This document shows, in pieces, positions 25,141-40,300 of a DNA stretch of 64,000 nucleotides (positions are counted from its first letter, which is position 1; each line of letters begins with the position of its first letter). Under the pieces are notes generated by a model. It did no database searches and was not told the origin of the DNA. It saw only the letters and a program-made list of their open reading frames with translations. The stretch comes from Penelope pileata (lineage: Eukaryota; Chordata; Aves; Galliformes; Cracidae): assembly GCA_013396635.1 (NCBI GenBank), contig WBMW01001518.1, forward strand, positions 122,694 to 186,693, read 5' to 3'. Both the position numbers and the translations under genes were made by a program.

Positions 25141-27607
25141 CACACAGGGAGGGAGGTTTCACCGTTAAATCTTGGATAGATAAAGTGAGGCTTACTTATC
25201 AATTGTATAGCTGAGTGACTGTTCCAGGAATAAGTGTGGAAGTGAAATGTTCTCATTTTTGCATGTACTTGTCATATACTTCTGCTCATGGCTGTCCACT
25301 TCAGCTAAAAGCACACTGTCCTGTCAGAGCATTACTTTAAAGACTAAGGCTAAGTCCATTTATTTTGCCTCTACTTTCTGACCACTTTCGTAAACAGAAC
25401 TTGGAAGCTTATCACTCCGCTCTTCCATACACCAAGAAAGAATCAGCAGCCGCTATTGGTTTCCACTGCTATGCTGACAGCAAAGGACATATTCTACTTT
25501 GCAATATATTTTACTCTAGGGTTAGGTAAAAAAATTGATTGGTGGACATAAGCTGACAGAGTACATTCACCTGCTTTTTCCTACTTGCTTAGTTTACTCT
25601 CTCTACTTCACTGCTTTGAGCTTTGGCACCATCTGAGAAACTGCAGAAATCAGAGAAGATAAGTTTTCTAGGTTCTGCATCATTCAAAATGCACTTGTTG
25701 TAAACACCTAGACAATGTTGTCTGCATACATCTGTATACCATACCATCCTGTAGTAGTAAGGAATATCCTCATTAACTTCCAGATATTCTTTTGCTTCCT
25801 TCGCAAATTGAAAAAGATTTACATTTCTGTGCACTGTCCCACAAGAAATATAAGAAATACCTTTTAGCCTTTTAAAATGTTTTCTTATCAGATGACTTCA
25901 TATTCAAGACTTGCATTTATTCCGCTGCTTCTTTTTGTTGTTTAGTACTTATTTTCACTCTTCCAAGGCAGGGAATGGAACTCATTTGGATATGTATGTA
26001 AAACCACAAAATCAAGCCTCTTATTTCCCTCCCCTCAATTAAAAGTTGATGGACGTTGTTTTCTTGCACTAAGAGCAGCATTTTCAAGGCAATTAAGAAT
26101 GTACTCAATTAGAGTTCTGTTTAATTCGCTCTTCTCAGTTCTTCTAGCCTTGATGTCTAACATACTGACATCACCTTCTTTTACAGGTGTTCTGACAAGA
26201 GTGTATAACAACTTACAGCCAGTTCATGCAGTCTCCATGCCTTGCAGTACTGTGGAACTGAGGTACTTCACGCAATTTTAGTGTAACTTTCTAGAACTAC
26301 ACCTGTAGATCAAAACACCTTAGGCACTTTGTCAGCCTTTTTTTCTCTTTCAGATACTCCTTCCCTCCTTCATCAACACTCACTGGTACATTGGGTCAAT
26401 AAAAATGATTTAAAATTACAGCTGGAAGAATCCCAACATCTAGGACTGTCTTCATGGAGACAGTGACAAATAGTGAAGCAAAATCAGGAGGAGAAGATTG
26501 CTTTCCATTGCTGTGCATTTATGTGACCCACTCTTCTTATTTGGTTCTTTCCACCACCTACCCCCAACTAACGCCAAATCAACCACCTGGTGGATTGCAC
26601 ATTCATCAGCTAGAACAGTAGTGACACGTGAGCCTTTAGATGATAGGAAATGACATTTCTGGAACTGGAAGCATCCTTCCATGTATCTCAGATAGATATC
26701 TCAAACATTCTACAGCTCTAATGTGTCTCAGAGCCTAGAGCTTCATGTTGCTGAATGAATTTATCACAACTCACCTTCTCTGATCTTTTCATGACCTGGG
26801 AAAGGACGCTTACCTCCTTTTTACACCAAACTTTACCATACATCTAGAAAGATGACTGACCTGCCCATTCTTCAAGTGCAAGACAGCACTGGAAAGACCC
26901 CAGTTGCTGTACTGCTGATTGTGGGTAGCAAGCTTGTAAATGTTTTAAGACAGATTTCATCAGCCTCACAGTCTGGACAGTTGGTGTTACCTTCTAAACT
27001 GTAAAACAAAACACCCACGGCAACTTGTAGAGGCTGTCCATAACTCGTTGTACTTCTCCCATTGGCTGCTTTTTCTGAATTTCCATACAGCACAAAGAAA
27101 AGGCAAACTGGGTCCGATGATCTTTGCTGCTCGCTTCAGTGATTTTTTCAAGGTATATTGTTCTCATTGCTTACGGTGAAATCTTTGTGCCTCTCACATC
27201 AGTGCCTTTAGCATTTCTCAGTATTGAAGGATATACTATTCCTGGTCTGTCAATCAGAGAGAGAGCCAGTGACCTTACTGGATTTCTTCCTGAGCATCAC
27301 TCAGTGCTGTGATCACTGTTCTAGATGTCATCAACTTACACACTGAGAATTTGGCTGTTTTTTCTGTGTTTCTTAAGCAGTCTGTAGGTTCCTCAATTCC
27401 TAAGTAGCAAGAAAACTGCAGTGGGATTTCATCAGTTAAGCCAGAATCCTTTCTTCTTCACTCAGCAGCTTCATTCCACCTGAAAGGCGCTGAGCATAAA
27501 CGCTCAGGGCTGATGTTTAACTCATCTAGGTCACTTCCTAGAAGACTGTTTAAAACAGGCAAAAACCAAAGCATCTACTGGAAAGGTATTTCCTGGCTGA
27601 AAGGTGT

Positions 27608-27690
27608 GATTCTTTTTTTTTTTTCTTTATTTTTGGTTCACTTTAAATCCTTTCTTCTTCCCTTCCTTTCCTTCTCTCCCTTTCTTCATC
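27608..27690 (+). repeat. pyrimidine-rich low-complexity tract
   Basis: A long run dominated by T and C (tctttttttttttttctt, then ccttcctttccttctctccc). It gives rise to open frames rich in Phe, Leu and Ser that are not genes. Confidence 0.8.
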
Positions 27691-30600
27691 ACTGACAGTT
27701 TCTTTGCTATTGTGTCCAGAAGCTGCAAACTATTGTTTTAGGCATCTCCATGATTTGCTTTTGAGAGTCCTTGTGTTCCAGTAATGCAGGCCGTGGAGAA
27801 TGTGCAGAGGGAACCAGTTGCTCAAGACACAAACTTTCTCCCAGCTAATGCTGGGCAAATGTAGTGATATTTGTCATCAATAGATGTGGGAGGGCTCAGC
27901 ACAATTCTGCCACTGAACTCTTTGTAGACTTCATTGCTTGTTTTCTTTCAAAGAGTGAAATAATTATTATGTACTTCTAGATTTAATGCTACTGAAAGAA
28001 AACAGTCATCAAACTGAAGAGTTTCAGAGAGATATAGCCATGGTCTATGACATTGGTTAAATGCTCGCTCTCCTTTATTAGGACAGAATGTACAGCCCTA
28101 ACTGGAGATACTAACGTGCTCCAGCTCTCCAGTTAACATTTGCTAATTCAACCACTTCCCAGAAGACTGAAATTGTGCTAGTTTAGTATTTTATTCTAAT
28201 ACATTGAGCAAATTTCAAGGACAACATTGTAAAAGTATGTCTAATGCCAACAGTTTCTCATCCTCTTTTATTTTCTTTTAATTTCTACCTCTTATTTTTC
28301 TTCACTACTAGTAGTGAGTGCTGCTAACTGTTCACATCTAATTGTTCAGAGCAGAGCACAAAGAACAGAAGTTTATCAACTTCTACAAAATATTTACTGT
28401 ATATTTCTATAAGATATTTGAGGAGAAGCCAATAGATTGAAACATTGATTCATGCACAGTAGTCACCCTACAATGTTCCTTCAGTAATGACTTACCACAT
28501 TGCCATGCTGGCTCACCACAAGAGAAAACACAGAGGAACACAAGAGAAAAGAGTCTGAGAAGAGCATATGTCATTTATTTTCATACAAGGTCTGCTGAAA
28601 GCAGTGTGAAATAGTGCCACTGATCCACCCAGGCTCTATCACATCACAGCAAAAATATTCTAATTTCTAGCCTGTTCAGTTTGAAACTTTCACTTCCATA
28701 AATGAAAAAGCATAGTGTCATTAGTCTTAATAGCGTATTTATATATCTATTAGATTTTCAGCCCATTGTCTTCTTCAGGGGTTCCAGTACATACGTGAAA
28801 AATAAAGGCCTTCCTTCAAGACTCAGTGACCTTAATACTTCTGCCTTTTCTCTTGGGATTCTTTTTTTTTTCTGGAAAACAGAGAATCTATTTCTCTCCT
28901 ATATAAGAGATAAACATTGTTCTAATCAATTCAATTTACCTAGTAGCTGTTCCTTTGAATGACTTTGGATTGTGACTGACTTGCAGCACTTGCCTAGTGT
29001 TTGCTCACATTCCTCAAGAGAGATTTCCAAGTTCTGTGATAATGTATTCCTTTCTATAAACTTTACTTTTTTTAGTTTTTCTCTTCTGTTGTGGGTCCTC
29101 AAGTCAGTATCTGGATGCATCTGGAGTCCTCAACGGTTTTCCCAGAATATATGTGAAATTAATCAATAAAATTCATCCAACTCTGTGCCTCGGAGTTGGA
29201 CACTTGAGAATACTCTACTTTCTGTCAAAGCATGTGTTCTGATCTTCTAATCATTTGCTGCTTATGAAGGACAAAGTAAGACAACAGATGATGTGTGTTC
29301 ATGTTTATTCATATGCCTGGAACAGGATTTCTCAAGGACTAAGCCAGGCAAACCAAGCAGCGATATTCAGTTATTTGCCAGGTATTCTTTTATATAAGTA
29401 GTGAAAGATACTAGCCATAGAAGCCACAACAGCCTGCGTGGTGTCATCAAAGCACTCAGCTTTACTTAGAGGCCTAAGCCAGCCTGCAGAGTTTCTTATA
29501 GGGGAACCCATGTGCACCCATTAGTAATTCCAACAGCCTCTTCATGGCACTTAATATTCTCTTAACGTTTCTTTACCTTCTTGCAGCTTTTGGCAGTGCT
29601 TGGGAGAGATGAAGCTGTATGGACACAATGTACTATAAAATACAAAGGATGAAATGCCCACAGTGAACTGGTGACTGCTTGTTATTGAGAATTTAAGTTT
29701 TAAAAGAGAAAGCCTCTGTGTCAATTTAAGTCAAAAACTTCCTCATCAATCAAACCACTTGACCAGAGGAAGGTTTTAGGTTAAAATATTCTTCTAAGCA
29801 AGCAAGAAGAGCTTTGGATCATGTTCTGGGTGGGCTGATAACCCATTAAGTGGTGTAAAAGCTTAGGGAGAACAGATCTGTAATTTATGTGCCTAAAGTG
29901 AGAGGTAAAAATTTCTAAATTTTACCTTAAATGAAAATGGATAAAGAGACTTACAATGACAACATATATGAAAAAATATTATGGATGAAGAAATGTGAAG
30001 GAGCATGCTCCAAGATACCATTCCATACAGACAGACCATGTGGGATCCTTAAAATGTGAGCTCTTGATAAATTAATGGAAAGTTGGTAAAATAACTGCAT
30101 GCAACAAAATTTCATAGGCAGGCTAGGGAAGTAGGACGCTGCAAGAGTGTTCCAAAGGGAACAAAAGTTCACAATAACTTTACACAAAGCAATGCTCCTC
30201 TGAACAAAAGTGCAAATCTTGCGCAGAGGGATTGCAGTATCAGTTCCCCATATTCTCTTCTGTAGTTGTTAAGGAGTCCTGTGATTTTATTGTTATCCAT
30301 GCTCATGTGCAGTACCTGCCCTAAGTAATGAGCTGACATAGTTGTCACAAGTAGGAACACTAGGCTGGAAGGTATCTGAGTCCAGCCTGTGGCTATCACA
30401 GGCAATCACCAATCACTTCATACAATCCTATTTTGAACTCTCAATTACTTTTCTCAAAACATTTTTTCCAACTAGACAACATACAGATATTTTATATTTC
30501 CAGGTGAGTATGATTTTAGGAAACACAAACTCTGACAAATTGAACTTTCTTATAGAACAAAAATAAAAATTTAAATTTCTAATATTCCTTCCTTCCTAAG

Positions 30601-33600
30601 TTTTTCTTAGGGGTGTGTGATTTCTTTGCTAGCAGTGCAGCTTGTGATGTCATAGTGAAAAGAAAGTACAATTATGTGCCCAATGTGCCTTGAATAATAC
30701 AGGTAGCACTAGTACCAGTTCGTCATTCTAAGTTAGATAGCCATCCTAGTGATCCCCCAGACTGACCTAACCAGAAAAGTCAAACACCTGTGTGCTTCAT
30801 CTCCTCAAGTTCTCAGACAATGACTTTGCCCTGTCAATCACATCCATTCCACTTTACTTTGTGTTAAGAAGTAGGGCTGTGCGTCTAGAATACTATTTAT
30901 ATTCGTATTTTGATCCCAACATTTGTATTTCTGGATACAAATAAATACACATTATCAGAAAATGCAAATATTGTGTGCATATATTGATGATTTTGTTTTC
31001 TTATGAAAGGTGAGAACTTAAAAAAAACAGACATCTGAAGATCTTCATAAAAGTAGACCCCTTCTTATTGGAGTTTTCTTGAAATGAATTTCAGAAAATT
31101 CTTCTAAAATATTTTCTACAATCAGTAAGAGCAGCCAGCAAACTAAAAGATTTGAAACTAAGTTTTACTCATAGGGCTAAGTGCTTAAAAATAAATACTT
31201 CATGATTTAATATCTGTGATCAAATTTGTTTTCAAACTTTCCCATCCAACTTTTTCATTTAACTGAAAGCTGATTCTTTGGATTTGCTTACACAATTAAA
31301 TTTGCTGATAAACTTATACTCTGTGTTTCTACAAGTATAATTTCTTTGCCAGTCACTTACTGTTAAGTAAGAGTGTCCTATTGGTTTATTCTCTTGGAAT
31401 GCAACTTAATTCCTGCCTCTGTAAATTCATTACAACAGAATTTCCAGTTCTCAGCCAACTCAGACTTTGAAATCCTTACTGCTTTTCGGGATTCCAGTCC
31501 ATAGCAAAACTGTAGTTGACAGCTGCGCCACAGATAAAGCAGAAACTTCCCAGATTTCTCTGAAAGTGCACTACGGATTTTCCTGTCAGAGCTTGTTATG
31601 ATTTATTTATCATCCTAACACTAAGGCATTTTTTCCACAAAACATTTTATTTCAAAAACAAGGAGTATACCTAATTCTTCCATAGTCTTTCAATAAACTT
31701 TCAGTAAGATATCTTTCTTTTCCCTTTAGTGGCTCCACTATTTTCAGACATTTGTTTGCTACGCAATTCATGTTTTACCTCCATTCAAGTTTTGATATGA
31801 CTAGTTACTAGTACTGATCTACCTCCTCTTAAACAAACACAGATTCAGCACTTCACTTCTCTAACAATGGCTGGCACCTATTCCAACAGTGTTTGACATG
31901 CAGTAACCAAGTAGATGGGGTTATGGCCAAATACCCTGAATAACAGGTAGGCATGATTGTTGTCATGATTATATGCCTCCTACACACTAGCCCTTAAAGC
32001 ATACAGTTGTCAGTGTGAACATAATGCCTACTGTTGTCCTTAGCAGAGCATAACTTGGAGCACAACCTGCATTCTTGCAGTCAGTCAGTAGGGCTGACAA
32101 AATGTAACTTGAGCACATCAGACTTTCTAAAGATTTAAGGTGCTCATCATGCCAAATTCAGAAGGATCTGATACATCTTCCAATTTAATAGCATTTCCTG
32201 CCCAGTAGGCTTGAGTGTGCAATAAAATAGTATGATGAATCATGCCAATAAGTTCTGCCTTTTTATATTACCCTCTGTCTCACCACCACAAATCTAGTTA
32301 AAACCTGAATTACTGCTTGGCGGTTTCAGTTAAAGTAAACCCAGTCTGTGAAATGGAAAATGAGCAAAGCTGAATATCAGAGAGCTATCCAGAAAATAAG
32401 GAACAAACAGAAAAGATATTTTCCTACTGACTGTCATTTAGAAGACCATTGTCAGTTAATAGCTGTAGTAAAATAACTCACATTTTTAAGGTTGGATTAT
32501 AAATGGAAGGCATCTGCATAAGCAGTGCAAAATAAGTGACATACTAAAAGTTTCACATTGCAGCAATTTATGCCAGTGAGATCTTTTATTTATTAATTTG
32601 AATATTTGCTTATTTTTATTATTATTTATAATATATTCCTCCAAACTGTGAGAGAACTGGCTTTAAAAGAAGAAATTTTTCATGTAGGTAAAATTTGGAC
32701 GAATAAGCCATCCTCTAGTACTGTACAACCACTGCTCATCATAGACACACATTTTCACATACTCATGGAGAGATTCTGCATCAGCTTTAGTTTCTAGGTT
32801 GTATGGGGTTGGATTGTTTTTATCGAGCAAATCTTAGTGTAACAGCATCACAATTCATAGTGGAGCTGGAAAGGTGCTCTTTGCTAAGGTGCAGGTAGGT
32901 TTTCTTGAGTCTTGTAATTGTCAGCTAAAGCTCCACCAATACCACAAAAATAAGAAGGCCGATCAAGAAAAAAGCAAACTCTTACCCTTCCTAGGTAAAT
33001 AATGGAGTCCTTGCTATCCTGTGCAATTTTCCTTCTCTAGCTTCACTTTTATTTCCCTCCTAACCTCAGTAGCCCTGCCAAGTCTGATAGGGCAAAACAT
33101 TGCTTCTTAGTATCTTCACAGCAGTGAATGCACTGCAGCCTGTGCCAGCCCTGGTATCACAGTCCTGGGTATATAATGACTTGGGAAAACAGCACTGAAT
33201 CCTACAGAGCTTAGTGTGATGATCACCGGAAATTCATGAAGGAACAGACCCTAAGGCACACAGGAGCAGAGGCTAAGACAGCACATCCATAAGGCATCCT
33301 CAGTTCCATGAGCCATTAATATATTAGATTTTGCCAGAAAAGATTAGATCTGATACGTGTGTTGATCAGGACAATATAGAACCCTTTCTGCTTTCAGTAG
33401 AAACTGAATTGACAAAGTTCATAGTCAGCCCAAACTTTACCTCTTCAAAGCCCCAAGACATTCTGTTTTCAAATGTCTTTGACTATGAAATACTTTAAGG
33501 ATAGTCATGCATTTTCTACTAAAGAAACTTGACAAATGTCGAGTCAAGTGTTTTGACCAATGTTTTTGATTGAATTCTCCAGTTGAAGCAATGACAGCTA

Positions 33601-33879
33601 TAGAAGTTAAACACAAAATTCTCGACTCCCCCACTTTCTAGTGATAGTTGAAATATAAATGAAAGATGTAATATTTCTTAAGTGATTATGCACAGGATCT
33701 GATTCAGAATTCCCCCAAACCTCATAGAATTCATACCACATATATGCTGTCATCATTACAAATTGACATTGCAATGAACAGCATATCTCTGAATATTTGT
33801 CATTGAAATCCACTGAAATATTCAATGGTTCATTCCTGGACCTTAATCTGAGGATTAAACAAACAGAAACCTCATGGAG

Positions 33880-34330
33880 CTCAGTAAGGAAACATCTAAT
33901 ATTCTGTACTAGGAATGATAAAACCCATGTGTCCATACTGGTTTGCAACCAGCAAGCTGGGCAGTATGAAAAACTGCAGTATGAAAATACTGCAGCTGGC
34001 AGGTTGAATGTAAGAAACAGCTCATGCAGCTCTAAAATGGACTGTATTATGACTGTGTCCAGTAGATCAAAGGAACTTCTAATTGCCCTATACTCAGCAC
34101 TGGTGAGGCCACACATGAAATAATGTATCTGATTCTGGCACATCCTCCCCAGCCACATGGTTAAGGGGGATACTGGGAAACTGGGGGGGACCTGCTAGGT
34201 GACTACGAAGATAGTTAGAGACCCAGAGCAGATGAACTGTAAGAAGCTGAGGAAAAGTGCTTATTTTGACTGATAAAAAGCAGGCTAAGGGTAGTCACAA
34301 ACTACAACTACTGGAAGGATAGTTAAAAAA
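33880..34330 (+). mobile_element. old CR1 fragment, sense
   Basis: The reading frame around 34060-34120 gives VSSRSKELLIALYSALVRPHMK, clearly the CR1 ORF2 tail motif (SRSREVILPLYSALVRPHLEYC). A stop and TTCTGGCACATCC (the FW of the usual FWAP/S motif) follow. Further right, acgaagatagttagagaccc and gaagctgaggaaaagtgc match the next conserved CR1 blocks (ATKMIRGLE, LRELGL). Many stops and indels mark it as old. The reverse strand has a 183-codon open frame over the same region; it is an antisense shadow. Confidence 0.85.
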
Positions 34331-34339
34331 ATGAGAGCT

Positions 34340-37300
34340 GTAAATATTCAGCCAGATAAGTAGTGAACAATGACATATCTAAAAGCAACAAGCAAGCCAA
34401 TGTTGTTCATTCTCTGAGCAATTTCTCTTTTTATACAGCACATAAGCCATGTCAAGAATCACATTATGCTTTCCTAGCGAGACCTCTCAATGCCATCTGG
34501 AGGAATTTATTTTTTTAAGACTATGCAAAGTCCCAGTTTGAAAATGCCATTTATATCAGTGATTTTTTTTTTAATACATATTGCTGTCCCTTTTTTTTTT
34601 CAGTAAAACAAATTTATTTATTATACAACTTCTTAAAATAACTATCTCATATCATCTCAATCTTATTTTCTCCTTGCAAATTGGTAAATTGCACCATTTA
34701 CATATTATGTTAAATAAAGGAAAATCCCTAGCTGCTTTAGTGGATACCTCACGTGCTACATTTCTACGCAAGTCCAGGCTGCAATAAGCAGAAGCATTAA
34801 TTCTGAATAATGAAGTATGTGATTGAGTAATAGGTTCACTATTGCACAGCATTTATGTCGTGGTTCAACAGTGTATGTAAAATATAGGAAGATAGTTCAG
34901 TGTATGGAAACAAAGAAATTATCAAACAAACACAACAAAAATAAGCCTTTACAAAAATTTCCATTTTTAGCTCTTATTGTAATGTAATGTGTACTAGATG
35001 TTCCAAAGGCCTAACTGCAATCATTTCAGTAACTAGTGGATAACAGTTTTTTATATTTTTTTAACTCTTCTTATGTGTTACATGTACAAATAAAACAAAT
35101 TGTATCTGTTTGTGTTTTGTAACTGATGTGCAGTGGACAGTTATATCCAAAAAGGTGAAAAAAAATGGGTTCCCTACAAAGTTCTTCTTGTAAGTTCCTT
35201 CCTCTTTGGCCACGTACAATGCCAGTTCACAAGTGGGGACTGTTTGGATAGGAAGGGTAAAGGACTGAGTTAGTGAGTACATTTCTACCTAATAGCCCTG
35301 GCCCAAGGGTTGCTGCTATGTCTGTGTTACGTGCCTACACTCATTTGTTTAATGGAGAAATTGAACCCCTTAGTTCTGTGGAACTAAACTAAACTAAAAC
35401 TGATGATAACATGAAGATCTTTCCAGTACAGGAGATGATTTCATACATGTATGGAGAAACCTACCGTAACAGAGAATTCACCTACCGTAATAGAGATTTG
35501 TGTAAATCAAAGCAAGTAGTGTATGGCGTGCAGCTAGTTCTAGGCAGTGGGTGGTTTAGAGTTCATTCAAGGGAAGAGGGCACCTGGTATTCCAGGAAAT
35601 ATCAGGGTGGAGGATTGCTGGAACTAAGTCTCAGATGACACAGTGACAAGTGGCATCTACTTAAATTATCTGGTGTAGGATGTATCCTAAGGTGAGTTGA
35701 GTTCACAGCATAAGCTCATTTACACTGCATCTTTGAAAGCTGCTGAAATGTAGCGTAATCACAGAGCAGATTTCAATGCTTGCATAGAGATGACACTCTC
35801 AGAAATGCAAAAGCCAGAAAGCCTTAAATGGTTAGGCTCTCAGGTAATTTGTGAAGTGCTAGCAGCCTGTTCATGTTGGCATGCAGGACAGCAGGGAGCT
35901 GCCTAATACAGCTCTACGTAAGCATCTGGGAGTGCAATTCTCCCACGACCCAGGGTGCCGGGTAATAGAGAGCGATGCACCTGAGACAGAAAAGGGGGCC
36001 TTCAGATTTAAAGAGTGTTGAATATCCAGGACGTTAATAATCCTGGAAGGTAATCTGAATATTCAGAAGCTTTGCTCCCTATGCCATAGACCCACAGGTA
36101 TCGCCACCACTTCTGCCCTCCTCCATCACCCAAAACCAAAACCCCACAACTATTTCAATAGTGTGAGAGGAACAGATTCATGAAATCCATGAGAATAGGA
36201 CGCTTCCAAGCAATCTATTGCTTGAGTTGCTGAAGGTGGTTATTAGCCAAAAATAAATCCCTATTTCTATACTACAAGAGTCCAGTCGGATCAAATTTCA
36301 ACGAAAAAAAAGTGAAATAAGAGCAGTAATATGCACAAAACAAAGTATATTTAACTGAATATGTAAGTAGATATAAATCTTGTAGACGCTTGTAGACACT
36401 AGCACTGAAGATAATCATCCAAATTCCCTTTACAGCTGATGGAGAGGCATAGACACATGGGATACAACTCATCTTAAAGCAGACATCTGAAATTGGAGTC
36501 ATATAAACCACACTCTAAAAGAATTCATTTATTTTTCAGCAACTATAAAGGGACCTTAAAGGGAGCTTAATTCTACCATAAACATTTACAATTATGGAAG
36601 GCAAATCCCACCCACATAATCTATAAAAAGCAGAAGCAAGAATACTACACTGAGGAATGCAGAACAATAATACTGTAGGAAATATCTATAAGCAATATTG
36701 CAGTCATGAGGAAAAGGGGTGGATTTGGAGATTTTCCTGTTCTTTCTAGGACTAAAGGAAAATACCAACATAAATATGGGTACAATATCCATTGCATTTA
36801 TTATACTGTGCACATTGTATGCCTGCAGTATCAAAGAGAAGACTGCTCACATTAGCACAGATACAAGGAGCCTTTTCTCTGTGGTAACTTGGAGCTGTGT
36901 GTGAGATCACTCATTCTGCTGCATAGGGAGCTCTGGGCTGAAGGGACTGGTCCACATCTCCATGTTAAGTCATCTGAACAAAATCAGCTCAAACATTTCT
37001 AAATTTCACCACAGCATACAGCAATTTCACATCCAAACGTACCTGTATTAAGAAGTAGATGGCACAGTAGTCTCAAAAAGTCATGGTGCTTTCCCTGCAA
37101 CAGAGCAACTAAGTGTCCCAACCAACTTTTCAGTTATGTTCTGAATGATCTCAAGCTTTTCTAAGTAGGATGAGAATTAAAAGACAGCAACAACTAGGGG
37201 AACAAGATGGTGTGAAACAGGAAATACTTGTCTTCTGAAGAAAATGCACAACCCTGTGTTTTTAATGTTAGTCTATCGGACTTGCAGTGAGCTCTTCTGT

Positions 37301-40300
37301 GTGAGGAAGACTAAAGTAGGGTGAAGTGCTGCATGTCGCATAGCTGCCCTAGGCATGCGTCAGACCTCAGGTGAACAACTTCACAGCACCTGTCACTTTT
37401 CTATGTTCATTTTGGAGGCCCATCACCAATCATTTCATAATATCTCTGCTAAATGCTGCCATAACTGCTCTTTCCTCCAACAAAAATGTGCTGAGCCATC
37501 CAGTCGTATGGAACTGTTCCTGCTAAACACCTGTTTGTGTTAAAGTTACTGCTGAAAATATAGACATACTAGTCTAGAACACAATATTTTAAATATTTCA
37601 ATAATATATTATTTGTGTATCACATGAGCACTGGCAGAAATGTGCTGAGAATTTTCTGTGTGTGGCCGCGCAGAAACATCTCCCTTGACTTCGTTCTTCA
37701 CTTGTGTCACTGAAATCATGCTTTTTGCAGTAGCCCCTGTGAATTTCTCAAATCCCTGTACACAGGCTCCCTTTCAATTAGTTGAATAGTTAGGTATCAC
37801 ACTTTACAGGAACACTTCCTCAGTGGATGGAAGGATAGGCCTGTCTGCTTTGAGTAAATCATCACCCACAAAACAATTCTTGCCAATGAGGTATGGAGGT
37901 AAGATGACCTGCATGCACAACTACAGACCCTACACGTTCTCACATCCATATGGTTTGGTACAAGAGGTAAGCAATCTTCGCTTTCTGACTTGCATTTCAT
38001 CCTGTACTTGACATAATGCAAAGAATAACAGAGCTGGCAGAGCCACATGAATGTGAATACTGGCTGGAATGTTTTTTCATACTTTTCTTACATATCATCC
38101 AACAGTCTTTTGACAGAGATTGGCCTCTGTTCACAAACAGAGATGCGGCCATTGTTCTCAGCATAACAGGGAGTAGGGCTGCGCTTCTGGTTGGCTGTAA
38201 TTGCTGCAGATATTGTATGAGACAGGCAATGGCCATTGCTGTCTAAATGCCCATTCAGTGTGACTCACCACAGGCTGTTTCAATTTATCCCACTAAAGCC
38301 TGCATGCCAAAAGGGTGGCCCTGCTGAGCCTGCTCTCCAGCTCCAGTGTAACTGCTCCCCTTCACTCTGTTGCCATCCAGCTGCAGCAGGGCTGCTTTCT
38401 ATTTCTATTATTCGCCATTTCGTAATGCATGGAGACCACAGCGCTTAGTTTGAGAGTCATCTGTTGTACACAGAATGGGAATTACATCCCTTTCTTTTGG
38501 AAAACAGTAGCATTGCTTGTCTAAAGAGGGTTCCTCTGGGATTAATGGAAAACAACTTACATGCATTTCCCTGCAATTTCTCTTATCATTTTTTTTCCCA
38601 TTCTACGCATGAAATTACCCTGACTGACAAAGGCAAGAGGTAAGCACTTGTTTCTGTAAGCTGATAGATAGCAGCACTGATCATATGCTTCTTGACTGAG
38701 TCAACAGAGATACCTAGGGTTCCTACCCTTCAGCTTAGGTTCCTCTAGTTAGACTTGAGGCACGTGGTTAGAACCATACGGAGCATTTGCACCGTTGTTC
38801 TGCAGCTCAAATTCTATTAATGGTTAAGTAAGTAGTCCAACGCTTCTACTAATTCATTTGAAAAGAATGTACTCAAAGACACTGTAGGTACTTTCCACAC
38901 AAACCTTACAAAAAATTTAAATACTTCAGGACTTAGGAATATTTTCCAAACAACACGCACAAATTTCAGTGAGAATGTTCCTGAATGTTTTGTAAACATG
39001 TTGAAAGTGCTTCTCCACTCTTTTTGATAATTTTGTATTTGTCAGACAATAGTGTAATTTCATCGTTCTGTAAAGTATTCGACCAATTTTCATGTGAATT
39101 GCTATGCTGAAAATTGTTTTTTATTCCCATTGTAACATCATTGTTCTAAGACTACGCGGTTTTTAATTGTTGCATTACAATGAGAAAAATGTGTTCTAGT
39201 CTTCTGATTAGTCCTCCAGAACATTTAAATTATTTATATATTTTTCATATTAACAAGTACTAAGGAAGGTCTTTTATACTATACACATTATTGCAGATTT
39301 AGTCATATATTTCATAACCATGTTAATTTAATATATAAACAGAAATAAAAGTATGTTTAACAAAGATGCGTATTACCCCCAATAGCACATCACAGCAATA
39401 ATACATATAAAGCTTACTGATAAACTTCAGCAGGTTTCTATTCATTTTAAACATTTGTTTTTCATAATGGTAAATACTGATCTTGACTTATAAAGTCAAG
39501 ATTGTCTTCGGTATTCTTAACATAGGAAACATTTTCAGGAGGAGCAATCAGATACTTTTAAAAAAATATTGTTAACCTAATTCTACTATAAAAAACTCTT
39601 GTACTCACATTGATAACGATCTCAGTTTCAGAGGGCTAAATTTAACCTAGACTTTGAAATTCCTTTTGTCATTAACAGAAATAAGTAGATAAGAATATAC
39701 TTCTTTGAGTTTTTTACTGTTTTTCTCATACATAGCATATAAATCCTTCATTCAGACATATGAATTTCATGCCAGTTTTGGCACAGTGAGTTGTCCAGCC
39801 TTACCTCCAGCCACATCCAGATGGACACAGGTCTCACACAGGAGCTGTGTCATATCTGCCAGACCCCAGAAGGTACAGAGTTTTCTTTAACATTTCTTAT
39901 ATACATACCCAAACAACAGCTCAGGTGCCAAATCCTTTCCCATTTGTTATATAAGGACCCTTGTCACCCAAGTAACTATGTGAATAGCACTTCCAGAACT
40001 GAGCTTTTAGACCCAACTATCATCCAAGTATTTTCTGAATTGCAGCTATCAGTTTGCAAATCTATGTATTTAGCAAACTGCCTTAGCTCTTTATTTGCAA
40101 ATGAAAATAACGCCATTTCCTTGACTCAGAAGCAATGTAAGAAACTACAGTAAAAAGTGTGAAGAAGTACGGTATCACAGATGAAACCTGCTTTTGTTCT
40201 TTCGGAGTGCAAAAGACGTCGATACCATCACTCTACGTTTCTTTCATTACCTTATCCTCAGACTGCATAAAAAAGAAGCGAGTGAAACCTTAAGTAAGGA

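Larger units (their letters stand above)
23491..33870. other. intergenic, no gene seen
   Basis: AT-rich unique sequence downstream of GABRG3. I find no exon with splice signals and recognisable protein on either strand. Contents noted: a short ancient repeat at 25077-25140 and a pyrimidine-rich low-complexity tract near 27608-27690. The many 60-90 codon open frames have no family resemblance. Confidence 0.75.

Noticed and set aside
27124..27150. tgctgctcgcttcagtg, similar to the start of U6 snRNA
   Set aside because: Match limited to about nine bases; the rest of U6 is absent.
33607..34158. 183-codon minus-strand frame
   Set aside because: Lies antisense over the old CR1 copy and has no domain; it is a shadow.
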